Shown here: piece by piece, positions 14,901-27,189 of the stretch
Position numbering within the stretch: the stretch's first letter is position 1
Layout of the letters: each line of letters starts with the position of its first letter
NCBI GenBank assembly: GCA_024036415.1
Contig: JAMWET010000756.1
Span: forward strand, 386,001 to 450,000
Length of the DNA: 64,000 bases
Source of the DNA: Prochilodus magdalenae
Taxonomy: Eukaryota; Chordata; Actinopteri; Characiformes; Prochilodontidae
Direction: 5' to 3'
Notes under the pieces: model-generated
What the model was told of the DNA's origin: nothing
Database searches by the model: none
What the model saw: the letters and a program-made list of their open reading frames with translations, nothing else
Made by a program: the position numbers and the translations under genes

Positions 14901-17900
14901 TTTGTCAGCAGAATTGGTTACATAACACCATTATACCATATTTTTAATGCATCACTTTTTTGTAATATTTTACTTAATAATTCAGCAAAACGTACAAACA
15001 CTGTACAAGTGTAAATAGATTTTTAAATTTATTACATGTTAAAATGTGGCTGTTGTTTTTGGTATACACCTAAATATTTACATATATATATTAAATATAC
15101 ATTGTTTGTTTGTGTTTCTTTATTAGAACAAGTTGAAGGTGAACAAGATAGAATGGCCACATGTCCACCAGAGATATCGAAAATTCAAAAGCAGCCTTTA
15201 GAAGATGCAGAATCCACTAAGGAAAACAATGCTGCTTTCCCTTGCTGGCAAAAAGGCTGTAACAAAGTCTTTGCCTCATCCAGTGCTCTCCAGACACACT
15301 TCAACCATTTCCACAGCCAAAGGCCTCAAAATCCGGTTTCTGATCGCCATGTCTACAAGTACCGTTGCAGTCAGTGTAGCCTTGCATTTAAAACAGCTGA
15401 AAAGCTACAGCTACATTCACAGTACCATGCAATCAGGGCTGCCACCATGTGCTGCCTCTGCCATCGCAGCTTTCGAACACTGCAGGCCCTGCAGAAGCAT
15501 TTGGAGACCAGTCATCTGGAGTTAAGTGAGGCCCAACTGCAGCAACTCTGTGGCAGTCTGCTAATGACTGCAGACCTCCTAAGCACTGAAGGTCTTGGTG
15601 AAGAGCAGGAATCACTTGAGGAGGAAAAAGTAAAGGAAGATGAAGAAAGTGACATTGAGGAGAAAGTTACCCTTGCCGACAGTGATTTGAGTTCAGTTCG
15701 AGAAGAGGTAGAACCTAATCCAAAACATCCTGTAATTCCTCAAAGAAAAGGCCCAAACCTTTCAACAGAGAAATTCCTGGATCCATCAAGACCTTTCAAA
15801 TGTACCGTCTGCAAGGAATCATTCACACAAAAGAACATCCTCTTGGTACACTATAACTCTGTTTCACACTTACACAAAGTTAAGCGTTCTGTGCAGGATT
15901 CTTCAGCTGGCTTCCCAGAACCTGTCAGCAGCAACACCGACCACAAACCCTTCAAGTGTAGCATTTGCAATGTAGCTTACAGTCAGAGCTCCACCTTAGA
16001 GATACATATGCGATCTGTCCTACATCAAACCAAAGCTCGTGCATCCAAACTTGATGCATCGGGAACAAAGTCAGCTTCTGTTAACCCAATGCTTGGTAAA
16101 GTAGCTTCGATTGCAGGCAATACAACATCTAGCTCCCCCACAGCCCTTAAGTCAATGACTGCTATGAACAATGCAAGTTGCACTTCCTCAGCTCTCAGTC
16201 AACCTCACCTAAACCACCAACAGGCCACTGAACACAATGTAGTGTCAAGCCAAAATGCCAGTCAGGATAGTAAGCAGAAAAACTTAGTAGACATGACGGT
16301 GTCAACAACAAAGCAACAGCATAAGCTATCGCAACAGCAACAGCAACAGCAACAGTTAGTTCAGGCCCAGGTTCAGATCCAGCAAGAGCTGCAACAGAAA
16401 GCAGCCCTCCTTCAGTCCCATTTGTTCAACCCTGCACTTCTTCACCACTTCCCTATTACAACAGATGCTCTCCTTCCACTGCAACAGCAACAGCAGCTGC
16501 TTCTTCCCTTTCTCATCCCTGGAGGGGAATTTCAGATTAACCCGGAGCTAAACCTAAAAAGCTCAGGGTTAAACCTTAGCGCAGCAAAACCTCCATCATC
16601 AGATGATTGCTCTCAGTCACCCCATCAGGATAACCACATATCTTCTTGTAAAAGGCCATTTAATGGAGATGTACCTCATACTTCTGAGCAATTACTGTCA
16701 GTGACTCCCAAAACGAATGTTCTTGTGCCTCAGCAAGCTAATGGGCAGTTGGTGACCTCAGATGCGGAGAGTAACAAAAGCGTGGATGGACAAAGCAATA
16801 ATGAAGCAACAAGGGAGGAACATGATTCTGTCTCCTATGATGATGATATTGACCGTTTCAAAGCACAAGAAGATCTTGAGGATGAGATTTTAGGTAGTGA
16901 AGAAATTTTCACTCAGTCGATTCCACCACGAGTAGCTCATGATGCTCCTGGAAATGTTTCAAAAGCTTTGCTGGAGAACATAGGATTTGAGTTAGTCGTG
17001 CAGTTTAATGAAAATAAGCAACAGTGTCAAAGAAATCAGACTGAGGGTACGCCAAATGGAGAGACTATGTCCAACACCAAAGAGGAGCACTATTCAGACA
17101 TCTTTGGGAAGCTAAAGTGTGAATCCTGTGGGAAGCTTTTTTCAAATGCGTTGATACTAAAGAGCCACAAAGAGCATATTCATCAGTCCATGTTTCCAAT
17201 ACAGTCACTGGAGAAATTTGCCAAAGACTACAGAGAACAATATGACAAACTTTTTCCTTTTAGACCTCTGACTCCTGAGGCCTGTCCCTCTACACCCTCA
17301 CCTGCTTCACCTCCACCCCTTCCAGTATTAACAGAAACTCACCAGAAGCCAGCATCCAGTATTCCTGTTTCAACACCCACAGTTACTCCATCTACTGTCT
17401 CTCCTCCACAAGTTCCTTTACCCCCAATTCCCCTCCCCCTTGACTTGCCACTCTTTCCTCCGCTCATGATGCACCCCATGCAACTGCAGGCTCTGTCCCC
17501 TCAAATACCTGTACATCTGCCAACTGTTGAGACAGGGCTCACACCTGACTTAGCCCAGTTCTATCAGCATCAGTTAACTCCTGCTCTAATGCAGCAGCAG
17601 AATAAAAGACCCCGAACCAGGATCACAGATGAGCAGCTAAGAATTCTGCGACAGTATTTTGACATTAATAATTCTCCGAATGAAGACCAAATCCATGAGA
17701 TGGCCAACAAATCTGGCCTGCCACACAAAGTTATAAAGCACTGGTTTAGAAACACATTGTTCAAGGAGCGCCAACGCAATAAAGATTCTCCATACAATTT
17801 CAGCAACCCACCCATCACAACACTGGAAGATATCAAAGTGGATTCCAGGCCACCTTCTCCTGAGCTTCCAAGATATGAGTATTCTGGGGGAAAGAGATCC

Positions 17901-20900
17901 TCAAGGACAAGGTTTACTGACTACCAGCTGAGGGTCCTACAAGATTTCTTTGATGCCAATGCCTACCCTAAAGATGATGAATTTGAGCAACTCTCAAACC
18001 TTTTGAACCTATCTACTCGTGTCATTGTGGTGTGGTTTCAAAATGCCCGTCAAAAAGCGAGGAAGAACTATGAAAACCAAGGAGAGGCAGGAAAAGACTG
18101 TGAACAACATGAGTTTTCTAATGACCGATATATTCGTACCTCCAACAACAACTATGAGTGTAAGAAATGCAGCATGGTGTTTCAACGGATTTTCGATTTG
18201 ATCAATCACCAAAAGAAAGTTTGCTATAAAGATGATGATGAGGAAATGCAAGGTGACCAAAATGAGCTTTTGATAGATGCTAGGCCTCACAGTCCATTTG
18301 AACCCTCAAGTCTCACTCCAACACCCTCCAGCTCCAGCCTCTCAAATTATACTGAACCCAACATAGATGTAAAGTCCAATGATAAACAGCAGTTAGATTC
18401 TGAGCAGATACACCCTGCCACTGTATCCAGTGCCCTTACTAAGGATAACAAAAAGACAACAGAAGCATCTTGTGACCCTGAACAATGTCCTGATAACTAT
18501 AAGCTTGAGGAGTCAAATCAACAGCCTAATGAAGAATTTCAGCAGCCAAGAACTAAAACCTGTTCCCAGTCCCCTGTTCAACACAAACAGTCAAATCAAT
18601 CTATGGTCCAGACAAGCCCAGTTCCACCACAGAGTTCTCAAAAAACTTTAAGCTCTTTGGCAAGTCCTTCTCATCAACAACACCTAAAGTCAACACCACA
18701 GGTGACTCCTTACCACTGCATTCAATGCAAGTTGAGCTTCTCCTCTTTTGAGCATTGGCAAGAGCATCAGCAGATGCACTTCCTTGTTACCCAAAGCCAT
18801 TTTGTTACCCCACAGTTCCTGGACCGCCCCATGGACATCCCTCTTATGCTTTTTGATCCAGCTAACCCTCTGCTAGCTAGGCAGGTACTTTCCGGAGCTT
18901 TTCCACAGATCTCAGCCAGCTCACCCTCAGTGCCAGCCATTCCTGACTCAACCATAAACTCTTTAAAGAGAAAACTTGAGCAGAAATCAGGAAACAGTTC
19001 TGTGGAAAATGACTGGGAGAATAATGGGGACGATTCCCAGAGAGACAAGCGCATGAGGACAACTATCACTCCAGAGCAGTTGGAGGTACTATACCAGAAG
19101 TACCTTTTGGATTCCAATCCGACACGACAAATGCTTGACCGCATTTCTCAGGAGGTGGGCCTCAAGAAACGAGTGGTACAAGTGTGGTTCCAGAATACTC
19201 GAGCCCGTGAGAGAAAAGGCCAGTTTCGTGCCCTGGGTCCAGCTCAGGCCCACCGACGCTGTCCATTCTGTCGAGCACTTTTTAAGGCACAAACTGCTCT
19301 TGATGCTCACATACGCTCACGTCACTGGCATGAAGCAAAGAGTGCAGGTTATGGCATGGTTATATCGGGTATGACTCAAGATCAGGAAGGCTCTCTTATC
19401 AAAATGGATCCTTTTAATTTTTCTAGCAGTTCACAGATGGCAAACTCAGGTGACAGTCTGAGTTGTCCAGAGTCTCCAACTAGTAAATGTCTAGATCTGT
19501 CCTCACATCAGCAGCGTCTGAGTCCAAAACCAGTAAAGGCTGGAGGATTGGATGATTTTGAAGGATCTTCAGCCCAAGAGTCTATTAAATGTAGCAAGCT
19601 AAATAACCACATGGTCACATCTTTGAACACAGGCCACAATGGAACCACAGCTCATGAAGAAAATCACTCTGAGGGAAAACCCAACAGCATTGATCAGTTT
19701 TCTTATAGCTCTGAGAGAGAGGTCTCTTCAGAAAACGAAGACAAGATGTCCTCAGGGCTGGTTAGCCCTGCAATAAGTTTTAGTGCAAAAGATTTTGAAA
19801 ATGATTTGGTCTTGGATTACAGTGAAAACTCAAGTTTAGCAGACCCTGCCTCCCCTTGTCCTGGAGGATCCAACGGTCAAAGCATAGATGACAGACATGG
19901 GCCAAAACGCTACCGCACTCAGCTAAGCAATCTGCAAGTTAAAGTGCTCAAAGCCTGCTTCAGTGACTACAAAACCCCCACCATGTTGGAGTGTGAAGCT
20001 TTGGGAAATGATATCGGACTTGCCAAGAGAGTGGTACAGGTGTGGTTCCAAAATGCTCGTGCCAAGGAGAAAAAGGCTAAACTCAGTCTTGCTAAGCAGT
20101 TTGGCACAGAGAGCACATGTACTGACAGACCCAAGACAGAATGCACTCTGTGCTCTGTTAAGTACAGTAGTTGTCACTCTGTGCGGGACCACATCTTTTC
20201 CCAGCAACACCTTGCTAAAGTCAAAGAGGCTCTCGGAGGACAAATAGACAGGGAAAGGGATTATGTGGATCCTGCAAGTGTTTGTCACTTAATGACTCAT
20301 CAAGGTATGGATCAACTGAAGAAGGAAAGTGATGTCCCATCAGTAGTTCAATCTGCAGAGACCCCAGAGGGCCTTGGTCACACTGCCCCTCAGTATTTAA
20401 ACTTGTCCACTGCTGGTGTTCAAGGGGTTGGCAGCCCATCAAAGGCAAGCCTCTCTTCAACAAAATCAGGTACCGTAATTGAATAGTAGTCAAGCCATTT
20501 TATTCTCAATTAAATACTGAGTATTACAACAATGATATGCCATATTGTACCATATATATATTTAGGTGTTGTATGAAGTAGTTCTAAATGTATGCTGTGC
20601 TGTTTTAATCACACAGATCCCAGTGATGCCCCCTCGAATGGACAGTTAAGCAAATATGATTCATCGTCCTCTACTTCCTTGTCAGCTACTAAGGACAAAG
20701 ACCTTATCAGCACAACCAACTCTGTCTTAACCCCAAAGACTTCAGAGCTGGCCATGCAACTACAGTTTTCCAAAGAGAACAACTCTGAGAACGACCTGAA
20801 CTCCACTGAAAAGCTTGAGAGGGCTCCTGTTAGCAGTGCTGCTCATTCAAACTCTTCCATCAATAAAGAAAAACAAGGCTCTTTAACAACAGCTACATCT

Positions 20901-21953
20901 ACACCAAAACCTGATAAGGAGTATACCGTAGTGCCAGCTCAGCTACAAGCTCTGCAGGCAGGAGGGAACACAGATCAAACTGGATTGCTCCCAAATCCCC
21001 TCTTTCCCTGTCTTATTCCAGGGTTTCCCCCAATGTTTCCATCACAGATTCCCACAGCTCTTCCCGGAAGCTTTCTGCAGCCCATGTTTGGAATGGAAGG
21101 CATTTTCCCATATAGCCCAGTCTTGCCACAAGCTCTAATGGGCCTATCCCCAGGTTCCATTCTCCAACAATATCAGCACAATTTGCAGGGTGCACTGATG
21201 CATCATCGGCTGCAGCTCCAACAGAAACAATTGTTGCAGCAACCCCAGAAAACAAAGGTTAGCCAAATCTCTACTCCAGCTCATTCCCAGGACATGGTTC
21301 ATAACAAAGAGCCTGTTCTGGATTCATCGAGATCTGAAGAGAACCAAGGCACTTCATTTGGAAAAGGCAACCCTTCCTCCTTATCTGACAGCACTAAGCA
21401 GCTGGATAGTGGCTTCCTAATCAGCCAATGTATCGTCTCCAAAGGACCATGCAGAGAGAAAAGTAAGGATGTTTGTCTTTATGACTGCCTTGCCTGTAAG
21501 ATTTCTCTGGCTGGTAATACAGAGCTTGTCCAGCACCTGGAGGACCCTCAGCACGGACAGAGAGCAGCAGAGCAAGTGAATGCCAAAGAGCATGCCTCTC
21601 GTCTTTTACCTCACATCAGTCCCTCATCTACCTCGCAGCCAAACCCACCCGGCAACCAGATGTCCCCTCCAGTATCTCTGCCCAAGCAGTCTGCTCCAGA
21701 GAGTCCTTGTGCCACTTCTTCCACCCAAAGCACTTCAGTCAGTCAGTGTTCCCAAACTCGATCAACCTTTACAGCGTTATCTGGGGCCACACAACCCTCT
21801 TGTTCTCAAGCTTCTGCTTCACTACCAGTCTCCTTACCGTCTAATGTTACCTCAGACCTAACTGGCCATGCTATGAGTTGTCATTTAAAACCAACAGACT
21901 CTTCAAATGGATGTTACAACAATGATGGATCAGCAGAACAAGAGTGTGCGTAG
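3223..21953 (+). CDS. zfhx3: zfhx3, zinc finger homeobox protein 3 (complete CDS, 8 coding exons)
   Basis: Large nuclear transcription factor (ATBF1 family) with many C2H2 zinc fingers and four homeodomains. Coding exons: 3223-5934, 7847-8075, 11888-11977, 12127-12263, 12432-12632, 14470-14578, 15127-20469 and 20617-21953. All junctions are GT-AG and phases agree, giving 10158 nt, 3385 residues plus stop (human about 3700). The start is the ATG at 3223 because its first residues ([11 protein letters not shown]) match the family N-terminus; the open frame extends slightly upstream (3193) from a splice acceptor at 3186. Exons 2-5 carry finger WLHCVLC (about residue 920), a KR-rich linker and two fingers at about 1057-1112. 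Four homeodomains exclude ZFHX2 (three). Residues such as DSRPPSPE after HD1, [21 protein letters not shown] in HD2 and SSGLVSPA before HD4 favour ZFHX3 over ZFHX4. Compared with recalled human ZFHX3 it is shorter and lacks several fingers, so it may be one of two teleost ohnologs. 3' UTR follows to about 24160. Confidence 0.93.
5935..7846. other. zfhx3 intron after first coding exon
   Basis: GT-AG intron (GTAAGT at 5935, TTTAG at 7842-7846), AT-rich. No RNA gene, mobile element or further exon seen. The 84-codon frame at 7556-7810 is not recognisable and ends just before the acceptor. Confidence 0.8.
8076..11887. other. zfhx3 intron with possible regulatory stretches
   Basis: GT-AG intron of about 3.8 kb. 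Two stretches are richer in homeodomain-type TAAT cores and less AT-monotonous than their surroundings: about 8930-9080 and about 9760-9920. These are weak candidates for conserved noncoding elements. A poly-A run lies near 9535. Other open frames here are chance. Confidence 0.6.
12633..14469. other. zfhx3 intron containing a DNA-transposon relic
   Basis: GT-AG intron of about 1.8 kb between the exon ending at 12632 and that starting at 14470. The 13977-14365 part is a MITE-like element (separate entry); the rest is AT-rich unique sequence. Confidence 0.75.
13977..14365. mobile_element. nonautonomous hAT-like MITE relic
   Basis: The left end reads 'agggctgggagatatgtcaa', wording typical of very common vertebrate elements that begin 'ggctgggcgatat'. 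The right end (about 14345-14365) reads 'catatgacccaccccc', which in reverse complement approximates the left end. The interior has 'cacgatacgatacgcgatat' and 'cacgatatccacaatat', also typical. No transposase frame. Assignment to hAT is from memory. Confidence 0.55.
14579..15126. other. zfhx3 intron before the homeobox exon
   Basis: Short, very AT-rich GT-AG intron (GTAGGT donor, TATTAG acceptor). Nothing else seen. Confidence 0.8.
15127..20469 (+). CDS. zfhx3: zfhx3 large homeobox exon (5.3 kb)
   Basis: Encodes about residues 1160-2940 in one uninterrupted frame. Fingers: near 1195 ([12 protein letters not shown]), 1238, 1265, 1383 ([10 protein letters not shown]), 1435 ([10 protein letters not shown]) and 1823 ([10 protein letters not shown]). 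A Gln-rich segment lies near 1560-1660 and a Pro-rich segment near 1880-1970. Homeodomains: HD1 about 1985-2044 (KRPRTRIT...VIKHWFRN), HD2 about 2081-2140 (RSSRTRFT...VIVVWFQN), HD3 about 2466-2525 (KRMRTTIT...VVQVWFQN), HD4 about 2752-2811 (KRYRTQLS...VVQVWFQN). Fingers near 2169, 2355, 2536 and 2831 alternate with the homeodomains as in ZFHX3/4. Acceptor TATTAG at 15121-15126 and donor TCAG|GTACC at 20469 keep phase 1 on both sides. The WF-N cores of all four recognition helices are intact, so DNA binding is expected to be retained. Confidence 0.95.
20617..21953 (+). CDS. zfhx3: zfhx3 last coding exon, C-terminal region
   Basis: Encodes about residues 2941-3385. It contains the conserved ZFHX3/4 motif AQLQALQ, an aromatic/Pro stretch ending [12 protein letters not shown]...LMGLSPGS, Gln-rich sequence, and a last C2H2-like finger near 3229 ([20 protein letters not shown]) followed by the family block [10 protein letters not shown]. 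Ser/Thr-rich sequence then runs to a TAG at 21951-21953. In the human protein as I remember it, another finger (VCRKCQ type) sits shortly before this one. Here its place is taken by [12 protein letters not shown], with no C2H2 pattern. Confidence 0.9.
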
Positions 21954-24160
21954 TGTACTGAAGCTAAAGGCTGAATGCTGACTATTGCCTGCCTTGGAAC
22001 AGACTTCATTGTATTGTAAAAAAAAAAAAAAAGAAAGCAGTGAGAAGATTTTGAGAGAAAACTCTCAGTGATGAAAGACTTTAGGTGGCATACAGAAACC
22101 TACATGAGATGAAAACCCAGCGATAGTTTGAAAGACTTTTAAATGTACTGAATCCTGTAGGAACAAACTTGCATTACAAATGCTTGTAACCAAAAAAGTG
22201 TCAGTAGAATGTTTTCCCATGTCAATATGCTGGTCAATTAAAACTTGAGAATAGGTAAACACTGTTTGGAAACTGGAGTGTGCACAGCTAAGGACTGGAG
22301 TAGAACCTAAGATGGTTTTATTGTTACCTAATAACTAACCAAAAGTCTGTTTATTCTTTATGTTTTACACCGTCTCACACAAACAACGTATTGCCAACAT
22401 TTACTTGTAGAAATAATATAATATTGGCTTGCTAAACTATGTAATGTATTTTAATGTTGTCTACTCTCAGGTCAACATGTATTCATTTTGCTCTGTATTT
22501 GAACATTGGTGTTATAAACAAAGTAGCTCTGATGCATACCAATAGAAGAAATTTGAAATCCAAAAGAATTGTTAGGATTGGAAACAAGGTTGTTTTGTCA
22601 TTTAAATGTTTTTTGTTTTCTTTTTTATATTGGACATGTGCTTGTCCAGACACAAAGAGTAATGCAGACTTTAATTGTGAGAAAAAGAATAGATTTTTTT
22701 TATGAACAAAAAAAAAACATTGTGTTAATGATAGATACATGTATTGACATTTTGGTGTTGCGTAGATTGTTGAATTCAAATTGTACGGTAGATTTAAAAG
22801 AAAGGACTTGTATATTTAATTTTTTTACCATCCAGGTCAAAGACACTTGAGGTTGTTTTCAGCCATGCCAATGTTAAAACTTTACCCTTCTCTAACCTAG
22901 CTGAACATTGTAACTGTACAACCTCCCCTCCTGTGCTGAGCCAAGTTAAAGGACCATATCTGTAAATGAATTACTGCAGATTTAAAGAACCTTCTTTCCT
23001 TTGTCTTTTAAACTTATTTGATTTGTGCACTTAATTCAAACTTTTTTACCCTCTGTACTGTAACTCTTGCTTTTTTTACTTTGTCAAAAGTAGTTTCTTA
23101 TTCTCCTCTTTAAAAAAATTACGTTTTCCTGAATGTTTCTGCACTTGCCATATATGGTGACAACAACAATAATGTTACTTATGAAAACAATAATTCCTCA
23201 CAGTATTGCTTTAAAGGAAAATCCAAAGATAAAGTACCATTGGTGCATACAAAGGATGGGGAAAACTCTTTATATTTGAGAAAAAAAATGTAACTGTTTT
23301 TAAGGAATGGAAACCTTTTTAGATGATGGAGCCAGCTATGAGAATACTGTTTAAGAACATTTGTGACCTCATATAAAAAAACAAACAGAAAACCAAAAAC
23401 CGCAAAGCCTCTCTGCTGAGGGTATGGGACAGCACCGTAGTTCAGCCATTGCAGTTTGTAATATAGATGGAGATTCATTTTACATTCTCTGTAACTGGCC
23501 TATCTTTTTGTCTGTTTACTTCTTGCGTTTATTTTCACTTGTTTTTGCTAAATGTACTGGGTTTTTATTTTTGAGGAAATACAGTGTGCTGCTAATGTAG
23601 TTTTGTATTGATACTAAGATGCATGCTTGATTTTTCTTTTGCTTTTTGCTGAAGCTTTAATGGCTACAGACAGTAGCCAAAGCCCCGTCTTCATTTCGCT
23701 GCAGCTCTGCCCACACTCCCAAGACTACTGTGAAGACTGTGAATGAACATCCATGAACCGTGCTATTTTCTCCTCTTTAAACAACCAATGTTAAAACTGA
23801 ACCAACTAATGTTGAAAACCAATGATGTTATATTTATACAAAGTTTGCATTCCAAATATCACATTGTTGTTTCAGTGGATTGTTTGGGTTTTGCTTTTTT
23901 TTCTATCTTTCTTTCTTTCTTGTATTCTCCTAATGAGGGGACTGTACCGTGTACACTCATACCTTGAGTCTGGACTTGTTGTGAAAGACTCTGTTTACTG
24001 TATGTGCTCCTGGAAATGTTGTTACTGTTGCAATCACCAAATAATGTACATGTTCATTATGCACTTGTGTTTATCATGTGAGTCATTGGGCAAGTGTCTC
24101 TCTCCCGTCCTCTCATATATGAGCATTCAAATTCAATAAAGTCTGTTTCATTTTACTACA
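21954..24160 (+). other. zfhx3: zfhx3 3' UTR with poly(A) signal
   Basis: AT-rich sequence follows the TAG stop. It has several ATTTA/TTTTTAT-type U-rich runs and ends with a canonical AATAAA at 24135-24140 followed by a TGTTT-rich downstream element. A 2.2-kb 3' UTR is a reasonable length for this family. The open frames on both strands here (for example 22454-22850) are chance reads through AT-rich sequence. Confidence 0.7.
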
Positions 24161-25589
24161 CCATCAGTTAGCTCTGGCCTTCAGTGCTGTTGTTAGTCCA
24201 GCACTACTCCTGTCAGGAACACTTTGTTGATGATTTTATAAGTTGAAAAATATTCTAAACTCCTGCTGAATAAGTTAAATCCTGGCCTTTTTGTCTTTGA
24301 AGGCATATCCCACATTTTTTGTAGGTTATTTTTTCAAGGTCAGGGTCACAAGGTCAACTTGTTTTGTATACCAAAATAGCCTTTAGTCTTTTGTATATTA
24401 CTTCTAATGATGCCTTGAATTCATAAGGCTGTTAGTTACCGTGCCTGTAAGACTGATATATGTAAATTATCAAATCTTCTTCTGATGGCCCTCATTCGAA
24501 AACCAGCCTGAACAAAAGCACTCCCTATAACTTTAGTTTGAATGGGTGGTGCTAAACTGCTGTTATTAAGGGGGGAGAAGAGCAGACGGCTCTACAAGAA
24601 TAAAAAACGGCCTGTTGTTGCAGCAGGACTCCCCTTTATGGATTGGAGGTACTATGGAGAGAATAGAACAACAGTATTTATATACTGTATCACGTTTTGT
24701 CCCCATGATATCAGTCCTCTAAAAAGTCCACACTAAACTGTGATGATGTAATATTCTGCTGGGTGTTAGTATTGCCTATGTATGTGCCCTGTCAGTAACC
24801 AGATTAAGTGTACACTGAACTCCTCTTTGACAGTCTGTAGGAGGCAGGCAATCGACAGGAGAATTGCAAATCAATGGGGGTTAAACGAGACACAATCGAT
24901 GGAGCTAAGGTTCAACTGAAATCCAAGTTCATGGGTATGTGAGGAAGAGAGAGTAAAAGAGGGAACGCTAGCAGCTGAGGTTGCATACGGGCTATGGATA
25001 AAACCGGCAGACTACTGTTGTTGAAAGAGAACATGCAGCTTTAACTGCCTTCAGTTGTGCGCTCGCATGCATGTGTGATTGCATGTCGGGGGTGTATTGT
25101 GCTGGGAGATGAGGTCTAAATTACATCTCACCTCAGAATGATTTCTGCGCATCTCATTAAGAGGGAGCAGAGGGGGAGGGGATGGAATGGGGGGAGAGCA
25201 GATAGCTCTGCTTGAAAGAGAACTGGAGGGGTTGATTGTGTTCATAAGAGAGCAGACAGTCGCAGGCACTTTGTTTCAGCATCACTGCCTTCAAACAGGC
25301 TTTGAAATCTAATACCTTTCTGATGTGATCAGGCACCCCCGCAAAATGAAAGAGGGAGAAGGGCCAGATAGAAGATGAGAGTCAGCGCCAGAGAATCACA
25401 GATAATGAGAAAGAAAAACAACATAGTCTGTTTTGCATTTTAAAAAAGATGTTCTCATAGATACTCACCCGCCACCTACATGAAGATTCTTATAGTATTT
25501 GCAGGCTAGGCCGCGAAGCAGCTTGAGTGGAACGTTTAAATGATTTAATACATGCCGGTTATTTACTTTGGAAAAAGAAACAAATAAAA

Positions 25590-25970
25590 CAGAAAACAAG
25601 CATTTCATCTTAATGAGTCATTCAGCTGTTTATCCCCTCATCAGACTCATAAGACAGAGATGATTCTCCCTCTGAAAGCAAGGGGGAGGGCAATAAGGGA
25701 GAGTGTCATTGGCTACTACGGAAGGTTAATTGACTTTGCGTTTAACATGCTAAATTATTCCAGTTTGCCTGCATGGCATTAGTGTTAGCCAGCCTCTCCC
25801 TGCCGAGGTCAGCCAGGACCAGTCATTAATTAAACTTGTGACATTTAACCAGATGAGTTTCCTTTGAGTGAGGATGATATTATTAATATTAACGGCCTCA
25901 TGTGAATAGGAGCTGTAACTGACCATGTTTTAATAGTACTGGGGAGATTGAATCTTCTTCATGCAGCAGA
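25590..25970. promoter_or_regulatory. candidate conserved noncoding element
   Basis: Balanced-composition sequence dense in TAAT cores (for example 'cattaattaaac' near 25825 and 'attattaatattaacgg' near 25878), lacking repeats or an open frame. It sits 1.5 kb beyond the zfhx3 poly(A) site. Developmental transcription-factor loci commonly have such flanking enhancers. No alignment was possible, so this is a judgement from composition only. Confidence 0.3.
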
Positions 25971-26003
25971 TTTGAAAAACCGGGGATGTGGGGGTGGGGG
26001 ATG

Positions 26004-26903
26004 GGTGCTGAGATCCCCTAAAGCAAAGATAAAGTGTTAACCCTAAATATGGTGTGAGGCAGACATGTTGGGTGTGTTCCCACTGCCCACTTAATACCAA
26101 CTAGTTTATGAGTATGTAGTATGAAGCTATAAGTGACAATGGACACTACTGTCCCACAATGCAATGGGAAATGAAAGGGTGGAGCTTCTTGCATCTGGAA
26201 AGCAGATAGGGAGGAGCTTTTTAATTTTGGGGGAGAAAAATGGATGATGATGTGCCAGCAACTGCGATGGTGGTGGGACCAGAAATGTATAAACATGAGG
26301 TCAGCCTAAATCTGCAGAGCAGACTGCAAAACATTAATATATCCTACCCAATGCATTTATCATTTACCGTTACCGTTAACAGGCTTCGGAGTCTGGTGAT
26401 GTGAGAGTTGCTACGATGTGCTTTGTCGTAATAGTGGTTTATCATTTACTGTTAGTAAGAAACCATCTACTAGCTTCCCGAATTCATATAATCAATAGTA
26501 GTACATATATACATACATATACATAACACTTTACAGTATATACTATGAAGTGAGAATGAACTAAGGGTGTAGTATGCAATTTAGACACAGCGTTTGTTTG
26601 CTGGACAGACATGTTCCTCTTAAAACTAAGCTGTGGAAGAGTTTTAAGCCTAACATAGATTGCCCTACCCATTGAAACAGAGCTTAGGTTTAAGGCTGTG
26701 AAATCTGAAGCAGACTGCAGCGGTAAGGTGCTGAGATCCCCTGAAGCAAAGCGACAGAGTTAAAGATAAATGTGGTGTGTTTTTTCACTTCTAGCCTTAA
26801 AACTAGGCTGTGGAAGATAACAGGTTTGAGTCTAGTATAGATTACCCTAGCCGTTTAGGCAGCGCTTAAGCCTGGCTGTGAAATCTGGAGCAGAATGCTG
26901 CTT
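26004..26903. repeat. imperfect tandem duplication; one copy carries a MITE-like insert
   Basis: Copy 1 starts at 26004 and copy 2 at 26727 with the same words (ggtgctgagatcccct, then aaagcaaag, then a taaat-tggtgtg motif). Both continue into a second shared block (cttaaaact-a/g-gctgtggaaga ... ggctgtgaaatctg/ggagcag) at about 26618-26720 in copy 1 and 26794-26901 in copy 2. Copy 1 has about 540 extra bases between the two blocks (about 26066-26605), flanked on both sides by 'cagacatgtt' and containing 'gtatgtagtatgaa' and 'gtgtagtatgcaatt' wording typical of small DNA elements. Confidence 0.6.
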
Positions 26904-27189
26904 TGCAGGACATTTCGAGGTGCACAGAAGCCGTTATAATGAGGAGGAGTTCATTCTCTCCCTCTTAATTGCATTTTCTAGCACCAGGCTATAAAATTAT
27001 GATTGATGGAATTTAATTTCACAACTGCTCAAACACGCATGCTGATCAACCGCTGATCAGCCAGTCAAATACAGGACGGGTGATTAGTGATTGCAGGTGT
27101 AAGTGTTGTTCCTAAGAACAGCAGTGAGCGAGGAAGGAGTTAAAGAGGGTGCTGCTGCTGTAGCTGCTTGCCTGCATGACTGTAACCCT

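Noticed and set aside
3223..21953. Identity as zfhx4 or zfhx2
   Set aside because: Four homeodomains exclude zfhx2; diagnostic positions in HD1-HD2 and their linkers match ZFHX3 more than ZFHX4, and gcsh linkage agrees with human 16q.
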